The position numbers were made by a program, and so were the translations under genes. A stretch of DNA of 61,688 nucleotides from Candidatus Thiodiazotropha sp. (GTDB taxonomy: Bacteria; Pseudomonadota; Gammaproteobacteria; Chromatiales; Chromatiaceae), in the NCBI GenBank assembly GCA_023838465.1, contig JAIVEQ010000024.1, positions 1 to 61,688 on the forward strand, written 5' to 3'. The notes beneath the pieces were generated by a model, which was not told the DNA's origin, ran no database searches, and was given only the letters and a program-made list of their open reading frames with translations. Position 1 is the first letter of the stretch; each line of letters starts with the position of its first letter. Of the stretch, positions 18,186 to 27,406 are shown one piece after another.

Positions 18186-19634
18186 ATGATTTACGAACAC
18201 TCACGAGTTGGGCGCCGGGCAATGGCTCAGGCACCGTCGGAAAAGGTTGAAATGGCTGGTATTCCTGATGCTATGCTGCGTGCATCACAGCCGCCTCTTC
18301 CCGAGGTTTCAGAGATGCAGGCAGTGCGGCATTTTACCCGCTTGTCACAGAAAAACTTCTCCATTGATACCCAGTTCTATCCACTGGGTTCATGCACCAT
18401 GAAATATAATCCACGGGCCTGCAATACTTTGGCAAGCCTGCCAGGGATGCTCTCACGCCACCCCCTGGCGCCGGATACTCACAGTCAAGGGTTTATGGCC
18501 TGTCTCTATGAGCTGCAGGATATTCTCAAGATCGTCACAGGTATGCATGCAGTCTCGCTGACGCCGGCTGCCGGTGCCCAGGGTGAGTTTGCAGGGGTAG
18601 CGATGATTCGTGCCTACCACGATGCCCGGGGTGACAAAGAACGCAGTGAGATTCTTGTGCCTGATGCTGCACACGGTACCAATCCCGCTTCGGCGGTGAT
18701 GTGTGGCTATAAGGCAAGGGAAATTCCAACCGGCAGCGATGGCGATATTGATATCGAGGCCTTGAAGTCTGCTCTGGGGCCGCAAACAGCCGGTATTATG
18801 CTCACCAACCCGTCGACGGTTGGTGTCTTTGAACGACGTATCAAAGAGATTGCCGAGCTGGTGCATGCTGCTGGTGGCCTGCTTTATTATGATGGAGCCA
18901 ACTTAAACGCGATTCTAGGTAAAGTTCGCCCAGGTGACATGGGCTTCGACGTCATTCATATGAACCTGCATAAAACCTTTTCCACACCGCATGGTGGTGG
19001 TGGTCCTGGTGCAGGTCCTGTTGGTGTCAGTAAGCGGCTAGAACCTTACCTGCCCATACCCATGGTCGATTTCGATGGTAATGATTATCGTTGGTTGACA
19101 GAGCAGGATCGACCCGACTCCATAGGGCGCCTCTCAGCCTTTGCCGGCAATGCCGGAGTGCTGATACGTGCCTATATCTATGCCCGCTTATTGGGTCGAG
19201 AAGGTATGCATCGTGTATCAGAATATTCCACACTGAATGCAAACTATCTGCTGAAGCGTTTGATGGAAGCAGGTTTCGACGCGGCCTATCCTGAACGCCG
19301 TGCCAGCCACGAATTTATTCTGACCTTGAAGAAACAGGCCAAGGAATTGGGCGTCAATACCATGGATTTCGCCAAACGGCTACTTGATTACGGCGTGCAT
19401 GCGCCGACCACCTATTTTCCCTTGTTAGTGCCGGAGTGTCTGTTGGTGGAACCGACGGAGACAGAGGCAAAAGAGGATCTCGATCGGTTTGTCGAGATCA
19501 TGCAGACCATTAAACAGGAGGCAGAGAGTCAACCTGAAATGGTCAAACAGGCACCGCATACGATGCCGGTGAGGCGCCTCGATGATGTGCGTGCAGCTCG
19601 TGAGCTCGATCTGGCCTGGAAGCCTGGTGCATAG
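18186..19634 (+). CDS. gcvPB: Glycine dehydrogenase (decarboxylating) subunit 2
   Basis: PLP-carrying half of the split P protein. The motif [20 protein letters not shown] (near residue 262) contains the Schiff-base lysine, and [11 protein letters not shown] and [13 protein letters not shown] are further family landmarks. Length 482 residues is typical. An AGGA site lies 6-7 bases before ATG 18186. It is the last gene of the operon; no terminator hairpin is obvious after its stop, and the shared L protein (lipoamide dehydrogenase) is not in the window. Confidence 0.96.
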   Translation: MIYEHSRVGRRAMAQAPSEKVEMAGIPDAMLRASQPPLPEVSEMQAVRHFTRLSQKNFSIDTQFYPLGSCTMKYNPRACNTLASLPGMLSRHPLAPDTHSQGFMACLYELQDILKIVTGMHAVSLTPAAGAQGEFAGVAMIRAYHDARGDKERSEILVPDAAHGTNPASAVMCGYKAREIPTGSDGDIDIEALKSALGPQTAGIMLTNPSTVGVFERRIKEIAELVHAAGGLLYYDGANLNAILGKVRPGDMGFDVIHMNLHKTFSTPHGGGGPGAGPVGVSKRLEPYLPIPMVDFDGNDYRWLTEQDRPDSIGRLSAFAGNAGVLIRAYIYARLLGREGMHRVSEYSTLNANYLLKRLMEAGFDAAYPERRASHEFILTLKKQAKELGVNTMDFAKRLLDYGVHAPTTYFPLLVPECLLVEPTETEAKEDLDRFVEIMQTIKQEAESQPEMVKQAPHTMPVRRLDDVRAARELDLAWKPGA

Positions 19635-19653
19635 TGAAAACTATCCGCCAATG

Positions 19654-19673
19654 AACGCAAATAAACGCAAATA
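19654..19673. repeat. Two-copy tandem 10-mer
   Basis: AACGCAAATA occurs twice head to tail, 20 bases after the gcvPB stop codon. Short motifs of this kind recur in intergenic DNA of many bacteria. The remaining gap to 19860 shows no gene; it holds an AT-rich stretch and the AAGAGGT ribosome site of the next gene. Confidence 0.6.
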
Positions 19674-19860
19674 GGATCTGCTTTGATCAACGGGTTGTTG
19701 GATTAATAATTACCTTGTTCATTCAGTGTGCATCCATAGATGGCCGCTAAGGGCAGGGAGCCCGACTAAAAGTCTGCGTTTCTGGATGGGTCCTGGCTGG
19801 GACTTACACACGCCTTAATCAATAGCTATTTTGAATAACTGAAATCGACAAGAGGTAACT

Positions 19861-20793
19861 ATGTCGGCCTTAATCTGTGGCTCTTTCGCCTTCGATACCA
19901 TCATGGTCTTCCATGACCATTTCAAGCATCACATCCTGCCGGAGCAGGTACATATTCTAAATGTCTCCTTCCTGGTACCCGATATGCGGCGAGAGTTTGG
20001 GGGGTGCGCTGGGAATATTGCCTATAACCTGAATATGCTGGGCGGTGAGGGAAAACCGGTGGGTACGGTGGGCGAGGATTTTGCTCCCTATGCCAAATGG
20101 ATGGATGAGTGTGGCGTCAGTCGCGATCAGTTGCTGGAGATACCGGGTAGCTACACTGCCCAGGCCTACATCACAACTGACAAAGATGATAATCAGATTA
20201 CCGCTTTCCATCCAGGGGCAATGAACCAGGCTCATCAGATCGATGTCACAAAGATTGATGGCTGCACATTGGGTATGGTTTCACCGGATGGACGGCAGGG
20301 GATGATCGATCATGCGGCTCAGTTTGCCAGTAGCGGGGTGCCGTTTATATTTGACCCCGGTCAAGGCATGCCTATGTTCGAGGGCGATAGTCTGCTGACA
20401 TTTGCTGAGCAGGCAAGTTGGTTGGCTTTCAATGACTATGAAGCGATGTTGATGCAGGAGCGCACCGGTAAGAGTTTGAAGAAACTGGCGCAGATGGTGG
20501 AGGGTGTCATCGTTACCCGTGGTGGCGAAGGGTCTGAGATCATTACCCGTGAGAAAACCTATACTATTCCTACTGCACCGACAAAAGCTGTGGTCGATCC
20601 TACGGGGTGTGGCGATGCGTATCGCGCCGGGCTGTTATATGGCCTGATGAACGATATGGACTGGGAGACCACCGGCCGAATAGCGGCATTGATGGGCGCT
20701 ATTAAGATTGAGCAGGCAGGTACACAGAATCACTTTGTATCTGCAGAGGAGCTGAGCCACCGCTTTGAAAAGGCATTTGACTATAAATTTTGA
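19861..20793 (+). CDS. PfkB-family carbohydrate/nucleoside kinase (adenosine-kinase-like)
   Basis: Ribokinase-superfamily kinase. The N-terminal lid and substrate region (ICGSFAFDTIMVF, EFGGCAGNIAYNLNMLGG) and the C-terminal anion-hole/catalytic motif DPTGCGDAYRAGLLYG (catalytic Asp near residue 248) are clear. Proteins with this GSxAFDTI start are usually annotated as adenosine kinase or generic sugar kinase; the substrate cannot be fixed from sequence. Length 310 residues is normal. A GAGG site sits 6 bases before ATG 19861. It is followed after about 120 bases by the molybdenum cofactor cluster, with no functional link visible. Confidence 0.9.
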   Translation: MSALICGSFAFDTIMVFHDHFKHHILPEQVHILNVSFLVPDMRREFGGCAGNIAYNLNMLGGEGKPVGTVGEDFAPYAKWMDECGVSRDQLLEIPGSYTAQAYITTDKDDNQITAFHPGAMNQAHQIDVTKIDGCTLGMVSPDGRQGMIDHAAQFASSGVPFIFDPGQGMPMFEGDSLLTFAEQASWLAFNDYEAMLMQERTGKSLKKLAQMVEGVIVTRGGEGSEIITREKTYTIPTAPTKAVVDPTGCGDAYRAGLLYGLMNDMDWETTGRIAALMGAIKIEQAGTQNHFVSAEELSHRFEKAFDYKF

Positions 20794-20911
20794 GTTTTGA
20801 ATTGTGGTGTTCGCTTTGCTCACAAACTATTTTCGATTTGAGAAAGCTGCACACGTAGCATGCGCATAACACATACGCATAACTCACGTATGAATCCACC
20901 GAGAGAGAACC

Positions 20912-21442
20912 ATGTCCGGACATTTTAAAGAGAGCGAATTTGTTCCCCTCAATCTAGCTGTGCTGACTGTTTCTGACAGCCGCACTGAAGAGACCGACAA
21001 GTCGGGTCTGACCCTCAAGGAACGGGCACTCGAGGCGGGACATCATGTGGTTGAGAAGTCTATCGTACCGGATGATATCTACCAGATGCGGGCTATCGTT
21101 TCGCGCTGGATAGCAGATACAGAAGTACACGTGATTGTCTCCACCGGTGGGACCGGTATAACAGGACGTGACAGCACCCCGGAAGCGCTGCTGCCACTGT
21201 TCGATAAATCAATTGAGGGATTCGGTGAACTCTATCGCACGATTTCTCTGGAAGAGATCGGCACCTCCTCGATCCAGTCCCGGGCTATCTCCGGGTTGGC
21301 CAATGGTACCTTGATATTCTGCCTGCCGGGTTCTACCGGTGCCTGCCGCACTGGTTGGGACAAGATACTCAAGTCACAACTCGATATGCGTACCCGACCC
21401 TGTAATTTCGCGCAGATGTTTCCCCGCTTGCTGGAGGTCTAA
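20912..21442 (+). CDS. moaB: Molybdenum cofactor biosynthesis protein B
   Basis: MoaB/Mog-fold protein that adenylates molybdopterin before metal insertion, or takes a related role. The 176-residue protein shows TVSDSRTEETDKSG and VHVIVSTGGTGITGRDSTPEA, the characteristic MPT-binding motif. It is the first gene of moaB-moeA-moaD-moaE. The moeA start codon follows after a single base, with its ribosome site inside the moaB end. Confidence 0.95.
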   Translation: MSGHFKESEFVPLNLAVLTVSDSRTEETDKSGLTLKERALEAGHHVVEKSIVPDDIYQMRAIVSRWIADTEVHVIVSTGGTGITGRDSTPEALLPLFDKSIEGFGELYRTISLEEIGTSSIQSRAISGLANGTLIFCLPGSTGACRTGWDKILKSQLDMRTRPCNFAQMFPRLLEV

Positions 21443-21443
21443 G

Positions 21444-22688
21444 ATGGCTGATTGTGATTGCGATAGTCATCAACAAACGCTGAAACCGGTGGATGAGGCG
21501 CTGGCCTTTCTCCTTGATCAGGTTAAACCGATTGTACAGCGAGAGACGGTTCCTCTCAGTGAAGCATTGGGACGCGTGTTGGCTGATCCTGTCAGTAGCC
21601 AGGTCGATGTTCCCCCGTGGGACAATAGCGCCATGGACGGTTACGCCGTCAATACCCAGGATCTGCAAAATTCGACGACCCGATTGCAAGTGGGGCAGCG
21701 TATTCCTGCCGGATCAGCAGGCACAGAGCTCCTGCGTGGGACTGCAGCGCGGATCTTTACTGGCGCCCCGGTACCGGTCGGCGCCGATGCCGTGGTCATG
21801 CAGGAGGTCTGCAAAGCTGAAGACCAGGATGTCGTGGTAATGGAAAAGCCAATCTCAGGCGCCAACATCCGCAAGGCCGGCGAAGATATTCTGCAGGGAG
21901 AGGAGATACTGGCGGCAGGACTTCGGTTAGAGCCTCAACACCTGGGTCTGGCCGCATCGGTTGGTGTGGCTGAGCTATCGGTCTTTCGTCGATTGCGGGT
22001 TGCCGTCTTCTCCAGTGGTGATGAGCTGGTTATGCCCGGTGAGGAATTAGGGTCCGGACAGATCTATAATTCCAACCAGTTCACGCTGACCGGCCTGCTA
22101 GAGCGATTGGGTTGCGAGGTGGTGCAACTCGGGATTGTTGAAGATACCCTGGAGGCAACCTGTGAGGCCTTGTCCCAAAGTGCCGAAGAGGCCGATCTGG
22201 TGCTTGCGTCAGGCGGGGTCTCAGTTGGTGAGGAGGATCATGTCAAACCTGCTGTTGAGCAGCTTGGCTCTCTGGATCTATGGAAGATTGCCTGTCGCCC
22301 TGGCAAGCCGTTGGCGTTTGGTCACATCAACGGTACACCGTTTCTGGGTGCGCCGGGCAATCCTGTCTCCCTGTTCGTCACTTTTTCAATCTTTGCCAGG
22401 CCGTTCATCCTGCGTATGCAAGGTCTAACCCAGGGGATCCTGCCGACACCGATCAGTGTCATCGCCGGGTTTGATAAACCAGCCACAGATAAACGTCAGG
22501 AGTATGCACGAGGGCATCTTGAGCTGGATGACCAGGGGCAGGCGGTGGTTCATCTCTATCCCAATCGCTCATCGGGTGTCTTGAGCTCAGTGGTTTGGGC
22601 CAATGGGATTGCAGTATTACCACCACTTACGGCTATCTCTCCGGGTGATCACGTAGACTTTATTCCATTCAATGAGTTGATGTCATGA
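21444..22688 (+). CDS. moeA: Molybdopterin molybdenumtransferase MoeA
   Basis: Inserts molybdate into adenylated molybdopterin. Features are VPPWDNSAMDGYAV, the RIFTGAPVPVGADAVVMQE block, SSGDELVMPGE, ASGGVSVGEEDHVK (MPT-binding) and FLGAPGNPVSLFVTF, in the standard four-domain order. I start it at ATG 21444, preceded by GGAGG; the frame is open further upstream but lies within moaB. The N-terminus carries a short DCDCDSH stretch before the conserved domain. It overlaps moaD by 4 bases. Confidence 0.95.
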   Translation: MADCDCDSHQQTLKPVDEALAFLLDQVKPIVQRETVPLSEALGRVLADPVSSQVDVPPWDNSAMDGYAVNTQDLQNSTTRLQVGQRIPAGSAGTELLRGTAARIFTGAPVPVGADAVVMQEVCKAEDQDVVVMEKPISGANIRKAGEDILQGEEILAAGLRLEPQHLGLAASVGVAELSVFRRLRVAVFSSGDELVMPGEELGSGQIYNSNQFTLTGLLERLGCEVVQLGIVEDTLEATCEALSQSAEEADLVLASGGVSVGEEDHVKPAVEQLGSLDLWKIACRPGKPLAFGHINGTPFLGAPGNPVSLFVTFSIFARPFILRMQGLTQGILPTPISVIAGFDKPATDKRQEYARGHLELDDQGQAVVHLYPNRSSGVLSSVVWANGIAVLPPLTAISPGDHVDFIPFNELMS

Positions 22689-22936
22689 TTCAAGTCCTTT
22701 TCTTTGCCCGTTTTCGTGAAGAGCTTGGTGTGGAGTCAGAACAGCTTGAGATTGAATCCCTGAGTTGTGTTGGAGACCTGCTTGATCGTTTACAGCATCG
22801 CGGAGACACCTGGGCACGTCTGTTTGCAGAGGATCAGCGGGTGATGATGGCGGTTAATCAGGCGGTGGCTGACAGAAAAACGCCGCTGGGAGAGGGTGAC
22901 GAAGTGGCACTGTTTCCTCCCGTTACCGGAGGCTGA
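22685..22936 (+). CDS. moaD: Molybdopterin synthase small subunit MoaD
   Basis: Ubiquitin-fold sulfur carrier of molybdopterin synthase. The 83-residue protein ends in the obligatory double glycine (VALFPPVTGG), which is adenylated and thiocarboxylated, and contains a normal beta-grasp pattern (IQVLFFARFREELG). It overlaps moeA (ATGA) and is followed by moaE, its enzymatic partner. Confidence 0.95.
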   Translation: MIQVLFFARFREELGVESEQLEIESLSCVGDLLDRLQHRGDTWARLFAEDQRVMMAVNQAVADRKTPLGEGDEVALFPPVTGG

Positions 22937-22939
22937 CGG

Positions 22940-23398
22940 GTGAATAGCATACGTGTACAAGTCGAGCCGTTCGATCCGAATCACGAGGTTGATCTGTTAC
23001 GTGACAACGACCCCTCAATCGGTGCCGTAGTCACCTTTATCGGCCTCATGCGTGATATCAATGAAGGTGACAAGGTCAGTCGGTTATTTCTTGAGCACTA
23101 CCCTGGAATGACGGAGAGGGCTCTGCAGGAGATTGTTGATGAGGCAAATTCTCGCTGGGAGCTACAACACTGTCGGGTGGTCCACAGGGTAGGTGATTTG
23201 CGACCAACCGACCCCATCGTGCTGGTGGCTGTCGCCAGTCTTCATCGAAAGGAGGCCTTTATGGCCTGTGAGTTTATTATCGACTACCTGAAGACAAAGG
23301 CACCGTTTTGGAAAAAGGAATTAACTCCTGATGGGGAGCGCTGGGTCGATGCCAGAGAGAGCGATGATAAAGCGACACAGCATTGGCACCCCCAATAA
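22940..23398 (+). CDS. moaE: Molybdopterin synthase catalytic subunit MoaE
   Basis: Large subunit of molybdopterin synthase, which converts cyclic pyranopterin monophosphate to molybdopterin with sulfur from MoaD. Visible motifs are GAVVTFIGLMRD, LEHYPGMTE, CRVVHRVGDL and CEFIIDYLKTKAPFWKKE, which includes the catalytic lysines. The start is GTG 22940, placed 7 bases after the GGAGG that overlaps the moaD end, so it is translationally coupled. No moaA or moaC is in the window. Confidence 0.95.
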   Translation: MNSIRVQVEPFDPNHEVDLLRDNDPSIGAVVTFIGLMRDINEGDKVSRLFLEHYPGMTERALQEIVDEANSRWELQHCRVVHRVGDLRPTDPIVLVAVASLHRKEAFMACEFIIDYLKTKAPFWKKELTPDGERWVDARESDDKATQHWHPQ

Positions 23399-23449
23399 CT
23401 GAACCCAGCCTGAGATATTAGGTTGACGGAGTAATGGTCTAAGGGGGTA

Positions 23450-23473
23450 CCGGGATGCGCGGGGGCATCCCGG
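23450..23473. terminator. GC-rich hairpin between convergent moaE and the XRE gene
   Basis: A 9-base-pair perfect stem, CCGGGATGC (23450-23458) with GCATCCCGG (23465-23473), closes on a G-rich 6-base loop. It lies between two convergent genes, so it may end both transcripts, but no T-run follows on either strand. Confidence 0.5.
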
Positions 23474-23484
23474 CTGGAAGAGAG

Positions 23485-23859
23485 CTATTTCTTATTTGAG
23501 TTCAGTAAAACCTGTTCGAAGATATTCCTTTTGATGCGGCTTCGAATCGGCTCAGGCAGATTGTGCCAGGCTTTGGCAACTTCGATTGCCTCGTCGTCCA
23601 TCACCGTGGGTGCGGTTTCACCGAACATCAACCACGCAGGATTGACATCCAGTACTTGGGCGATCTCATCGATCTTTCTGGGTCGGAGGCTTTTGCCGTT
23701 TTCAATCTTCTGAATAACAGCCTGATTGGTACCAGCACGAAGCGCCAGCTCTTCCTGGGTCCAGCCTCTTTCCCTTCGTTTCCTGCGTAATCGAGAGCCT
23801 AAAGTATCCATTTCCCGCGGTATGTATGTTTCAAATTTTTGTGCGTGTACGTAGCTCAT
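23485..23859 (-). CDS. XRE-family transcriptional regulator
   Basis: A 124-residue protein with one Cro/CI-type helix-turn-helix at about 20-75: LGSRLRRKRRERGWTQEELA, then AGTNQAVIQKIENGKSLRPR and INP-like NPAWLMFGE. The C-terminal 50 residues form a helical tail (WHNLPEPIRSRIKRNIFEQV) of unknown use. It has no LexA-type peptidase domain. It is transcribed away from lgt, and a CRP-like palindrome lies in the shared upstream region. Targets are unknown; autoregulation would be usual for such proteins. Confidence 0.88.
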   Translation of the reverse strand: MSYVHAQKFETYIPREMDTLGSRLRRKRRERGWTQEELALRAGTNQAVIQKIENGKSLRPRKIDEIAQVLDVNPAWLMFGETAPTVMDDEAIEVAKAWHNLPEPIRSRIKRNIFEQVLLNSNKK

Positions 23860-23989
23860 GGTCCTTCCCGTTGGATGCGTAGTGGGTTTGCATCGTCTGT
23901 ACGTGGTAGCGGCGCAGTAATCAAAAACTTGACACTCTGTAGAAGCCCGTCACGACGCTTGCGAAATAAATTCCAGATCCAACGGTAAA

Positions 23990-24005
23990 TGTGACCTAGT
24001 TCACA
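23990..24005. promoter_or_regulatory. CRP/Vfr-type binding site
   Basis: TGTGACCTAGTTCACA is a full match to the TGTGA-N6-TCACA consensus, flanked by AAA on the left as in the best E. coli sites. It lies between the divergent XRE regulator (start 23859) and lgt (start about 24098). A TATACT at 24007-24012 sits directly downstream on the plus strand. If that is a -10 element, CRP bound here would cover the promoter and repress it. Activation of the minus-strand XRE gene is also possible. Confidence 0.6.
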
Positions 24006-24097
24006 CTATACTATCACGCTGTAAGTGTCATGAAATTGTTGAGTTACATTTTTCTGTCACATTGGCGAATGCCATTCCTGTGATACCATCCTTTGCC

Positions 24098-24934
24098 ATG
24101 ATGACCTACCCGAACATAGACCCTGCCTTATTGACCCTGGGGCCTGTGACTATTTATTGGTATGGGATGACCTACCTGATCGGCTTTTTTGGAGGCTGGT
24201 GGTTAGGTCGTATACGGGTTGGAAAGCCGGGTATGGTATGGCGTGCCAATCAGGTAGACGATATCGTCTTCTATATCGTTCTCGGCGTCGTCCTGGGCGG
24301 GCGTGTCGGTTATATTCTGTTCTATGATTTAGACACTTTCCTTGTCAATCCACTCTCTTTTTTCAAGGTATGGGAAGGGGGGATGTCTTTTCACGGCGGC
24401 CTGTTAGGCGTGCTGCTGGCAATGTGGTATTTTGCGCATAAGGAGGGACGCACATTCTTTGACGCCACCGACTTTATCGCGCCGCTTGTCACCATTGGTC
24501 TAGGCGCTGGCCGTATTGGTAACTTCATCAATGCAGAGCTGTGGGGTAGGGTCACTGGCTTACCTTGGGGAATGCGTGTCCCCTGTCATGTGGCAGAGGG
24601 GTTGTGTGCAAGACTTGGCCTGCCTATGAATGCGCAGTACTCGCTTCCGGTACACCCAAACCAGCTGTATGAGGCTTTTCTCGAAGGGGTTGTGTTGTTT
24701 TTGATCTTATGGATCTACTCGGCCAAACCCAGACCAAAAATGGCGGTTTCGGGTCTGTTTTTGGTCTGTTATGGGCTTTTTCGTTTTGCGGTTGAGTTTG
24801 TGCGTTTACCAGATCAGCATATAGGATATATTGCCTTCGGCTGGGTCACCATGGGGCAGCTGCTGAGTGTGCCGATGATCCTGTTTGGTATCTTGCTCCT
24901 CTACCTGGCTTACATCCCCAAAAACAGTCACTGA
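24098..24934 (+). CDS. lgt: Prolipoprotein diacylglyceryl transferase
   Basis: Inner-membrane enzyme that adds diacylglycerol from phosphatidylglycerol to the lipobox cysteine, the first step of lipoprotein maturation. The sequence has about seven hydrophobic segments, GGMSFHGGLLGVLLAMW with the essential His, and the Lgt signature GRIGNFINAELWGRVTG. I begin it at ATG 24098 because MMTYPNIDPALLTLGP matches the usual start; the open frame reaches TTG 24062 upstream, and no ribosome site is clear. It would process the three lipoproteins in this window. It is followed by thyA and folA, a conserved order. Confidence 0.94.
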   Translation: MMTYPNIDPALLTLGPVTIYWYGMTYLIGFFGGWWLGRIRVGKPGMVWRANQVDDIVFYIVLGVVLGGRVGYILFYDLDTFLVNPLSFFKVWEGGMSFHGGLLGVLLAMWYFAHKEGRTFFDATDFIAPLVTIGLGAGRIGNFINAELWGRVTGLPWGMRVPCHVAEGLCARLGLPMNAQYSLPVHPNQLYEAFLEGVVLFLILWIYSAKPRPKMAVSGLFLVCYGLFRFAVEFVRLPDQHIGYIAFGWVTMGQLLSVPMILFGILLLYLAYIPKNSH

Positions 24935-25035
24935 CCATTGTTTTCTAAGGTATTCAATGTATACAAACAAAAGTGTTTTGTTGTTCTTCCATGGCCATTT
25001 TTTGACTATTCACAAGGTAAAATGGAAGTGACAAC

Positions 25036-25830
25036 ATGAGACAGTATCTCGATCTAATGCGTCATGTGCGCGATCATGGTGTCGTCAAAGAGGACAGAAC
25101 GAGGACCGGTACCCGGAGTGTCTTTGGCTATCAAATGCGTTTTGATCTCGGAGATGGTTTTCCCTTGCTGACAACCAAACGGTTGCATCTGCGCTCTATC
25201 ATTCATGAGTTGCTCTGGTTTCTGAAAGGGGATACCAATATCCGCTATCTAAAGGAGAATGGGGTCAGTATTTGGGATGATTGGGCGGATGAAAAGGGTG
25301 ACCTTGGACCTGTCTACGGTTATCAGTGGCGCTCTTGGCCAGCCCCGGACGGCGGGCAAATAGACCAAATCAGCCAGCTGGTGCAACAGATCCGGCAGAA
25401 TCCCGATTCCAGGCGTCTGATCGTCTCTGCCTGGAATCCTGCTCAGGTTGAACATATGGCACTGCCGCCATGCCACTGTCTGTTTCAGTTCTATGTTGCT
25501 GAAGGCAGGCTCTCATGCCAGCTCTATCAACGCAGTGCCGATATTTTCCTCGGTGTGCCTTTTAACATAGCATCCTATGCGCTACTAACCATGATGATGG
25601 CTCAAGTAACAGGATTAGAACCCGGTGAGTTTATTCATACCTTCGGTGATGCCCATCTCTACAGCAATCATCTAGAGCAGGTTGATCTGCAGCTTGCACG
25701 CGACACCCGCATCTTACCCGCTATGCGTATCAATCCACAGGTCAAAGATATCTACGATTTTCGCTTCGAGGACTTTGAACTTATCGACTATGAACCGCAT
25801 CCTCATATCAAAGCACCTGTCGCAGTCTAA
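25036..25830 (+). CDS. thyA: Thymidylate synthase
   Basis: Methylates dUMP to dTMP using 5,10-methylene-THF, leaving dihydrofolate. At 264 residues it matches E. coli ThyA. The catalytic cysteine is in [13 protein letters not shown], the dUMP-binding arginines are in DRTRTGTRS and [15 protein letters not shown], and the [20 protein letters not shown] segment is intact. folA starts 4 bases after its stop, which pairs the dihydrofolate producer with its recycling enzyme. Confidence 0.98.
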   Translation: MRQYLDLMRHVRDHGVVKEDRTRTGTRSVFGYQMRFDLGDGFPLLTTKRLHLRSIIHELLWFLKGDTNIRYLKENGVSIWDDWADEKGDLGPVYGYQWRSWPAPDGGQIDQISQLVQQIRQNPDSRRLIVSAWNPAQVEHMALPPCHCLFQFYVAEGRLSCQLYQRSADIFLGVPFNIASYALLTMMMAQVTGLEPGEFIHTFGDAHLYSNHLEQVDLQLARDTRILPAMRINPQVKDIYDFRFEDFELIDYEPHPHIKAPVAV

Positions 25831-25834
25831 TGTA

Positions 25835-26344
25835 ATGGTAGATGCTACGCCAATCATCTCTCTGATTGCGGCAATGGCTAAGAATGGTGTTATCGGGCGT
25901 GATAATCGTTTACCTTGGCATCTGCCAGCCGACTTGAAGCACTTCAAGACTTTGACACTGGGAAAGCCCATTATCATGGGGCGCCGCACCTGGGAATCGC
26001 TGCCGGGGATACTGCCGGGACGTCAACATATTGTTGTAACCCGTGATCAGGACTACCAGGCACAAGGCTGCATGGTTGTATATTCTGTGGATGAAGCAAT
26101 GCAAGCCGTCGGTGAAGCGCCTGAAGTGATGATCGTGGGTGGCGGCGGCTTCTATGAAGCGATGATGCCTCGAGCAGACCGCCTCTATCTAACCCTGGTA
26201 GAGGCTGATATAGAAGGAGATACTTACTTTCCTGAAATCGACTGGGAAGTCTGGTATGAGGTCAGTTGCGAGCATCACCCGGCAGACGACAGGAATGCCT
26301 ACCCCTATACATTTCTTGAACTGAAACGTTCATCGCCCGATTAG
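25835..26344 (+). CDS. folA: Dihydrofolate reductase
   Basis: NADPH-dependent enzyme that regenerates tetrahydrofolate from the dihydrofolate made by ThyA. The 169-residue product starts at ATG 25835. It contains GVIGRDNRLPWHLPADLKHF (active-site loop with the catalytic acid region), IIMGRRTWESLPG and VGGGGFYEAMMP, the NADPH loop. The open frame extends back into thyA in another phase, but that part has no similarity to DHFR. No clear ribosome site is visible, so translation is probably coupled to thyA. Confidence 0.96.
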   Translation: MVDATPIISLIAAMAKNGVIGRDNRLPWHLPADLKHFKTLTLGKPIIMGRRTWESLPGILPGRQHIVVTRDQDYQAQGCMVVYSVDEAMQAVGEAPEVMIVGGGGFYEAMMPRADRLYLTLVEADIEGDTYFPEIDWEVWYEVSCEHHPADDRNAYPYTFLELKRSSPD

Positions 26345-26369
26345 CGTTTAACTTAAAAAGAGCGGTTGG

Positions 26370-26488
26370 ACAGGGTGAAGTGTGCGTTTGTGGTGGTGCA
26401 GGGCAAGGCGCAACGACGCGGAATAGCTAGCTATTCCAAGAAGTTGCAACACCGCCATGCGCCACCACAAGTGTGCAATTCACCCTGT
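26370..26488. repeat. Large imperfect palindrome (REP/MITE-like element)
   Basis: A 119-base element whose ends pair: ACAGGGTGAA (26370-26379) with TTCACCCTGT (26479-26488), then TTGTGGTGG (26388-26396) with CCACCACAA (26462-26470). At its centre is an 18-base perfect palindrome, GGAATAGCTAGCTATTCC (26420-26437). It lies between convergent folA and apaH. A second small hairpin, TCACCC/GGGTGA, follows at 26497-26511. Palindromic units of this design are usually dispersed noncoding repeats. No coding potential or target-site duplication is obvious. Confidence 0.7.
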
Positions 26489-26569
26489 AGCGTGACTCAC
26501 CCAGTGGGTGACAATGCCTATCGAACTCTTTGTTATTAAAACCAGGAATTTAACAAAAGAATGGAGCGG

Positions 26570-27406
26570 TCAACTGCTTTTTTTAGGTTTAACCGGGCAT
26601 GAGAGCTGAATTGGCTTGGGTAGTTTTTTCTTGCGCAGACGTAGAGCTGTCAGTTTTCCTCCCCAGAAACAGCCGCTGTCAAGGCAACAGACATTGCCTG
26701 TCTGCCGGTAACCCAAGGTCGACCAATGGCCAAACAGGATACGGTCTTTTTTGGTCAGTCGTCCGGGGGATTTAAACCAGGGTATAGAGCCGTTGGTTTG
26801 AGCATCAGGTGACCCCTTGTCCTGCATCGAAAGCCGTCCATTCCGGGTGCAATAGCGGAGACGTGTGAAGCAGTTGGTAATGAAGCGCATTCGATCCATG
26901 CCACTCAGGTCATCACGCCACAGGTCAGGTTTGTCTCCATACATCACTTTGCAGAACTTTTGGAACTTTGGGCCACGCAGTGTCTCCTCTAACTCCCGTG
27001 CACAGGCCATGGCAGTGTTGAGGTCCCATTGGGGTGGCAGCCCGGCATGCAGCATGCTGTACCCCTTTTTTTTGTGGTGTACCATCATCGGTCTGTGACG
27101 TAGCCAGTCAATAAGCTCATGACGGTCAGGCGCTTGCAGAATTTCTTTCAGGGTGCCGAATTTGTCGTGGCTTCGGTTGCCTTGGGATAGTGCAAGCAGG
27201 TGCAGATCGTGATTACCCAGCACGGTGACTGCCCGTGAACCAAGAGATTTTACGAAACGGAGCACCTTAAGGGAGTTGGGCCCCCGGTTGACCAGGTCCC
27301 CGGCAAACCAAAGCTTGTCCTTGGCAGGATCGAAATGGATTCGCTCGAGCAGTCGCTGCAGCTCGTTATAACACCCCTGTACGTCACCAATGGCATAAAT
27401 GGGCAT
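26570..27406 (-). CDS. apaH: Bis(5'-nucleosyl)-tetraphosphatase, symmetrical
   Basis: Hydrolyses Ap4A to two ADP, controlling dinucleoside alarmones and NpnN RNA caps. This is a calcineurin-type metallophosphatase with the motifs YAIGDVQGCYNEL, FAGDLVNRGPNSL, VLGNHDLHLLAL and FGHWSTLGY in order. Length 278 residues is normal. Its start overlaps the yjdF stop by one base (TGATG), so it is co-translated with the apaG-yjdF transcript. Confidence 0.97.
   Translation of the reverse strand: MPIYAIGDVQGCYNELQRLLERIHFDPAKDKLWFAGDLVNRGPNSLKVLRFVKSLGSRAVTVLGNHDLHLLALSQGNRSHDKFGTLKEILQAPDRHELIDWLRHRPMMVHHKKKGYSMLHAGLPPQWDLNTAMACARELEETLRGPKFQKFCKVMYGDKPDLWRDDLSGMDRMRFITNCFTRLRYCTRNGRLSMQDKGSPDAQTNGSIPWFKSPGRLTKKDRILFGHWSTLGYRQTGNVCCLDSGCFWGGKLTALRLRKKKLPKPIQLSCPVKPKKSS

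Noticed and set aside
21339..21443. Longer N-terminus for MoeA
   Set aside because: The extension lies in moaB in another frame; ATG 21444 has a GGAGG site and gives the family N-terminus.
25682..25834. Longer N-terminus for dihydrofolate reductase
   Set aside because: It lies within thyA in another frame and does not resemble DHFR, while ATG 25835 matches the usual start.
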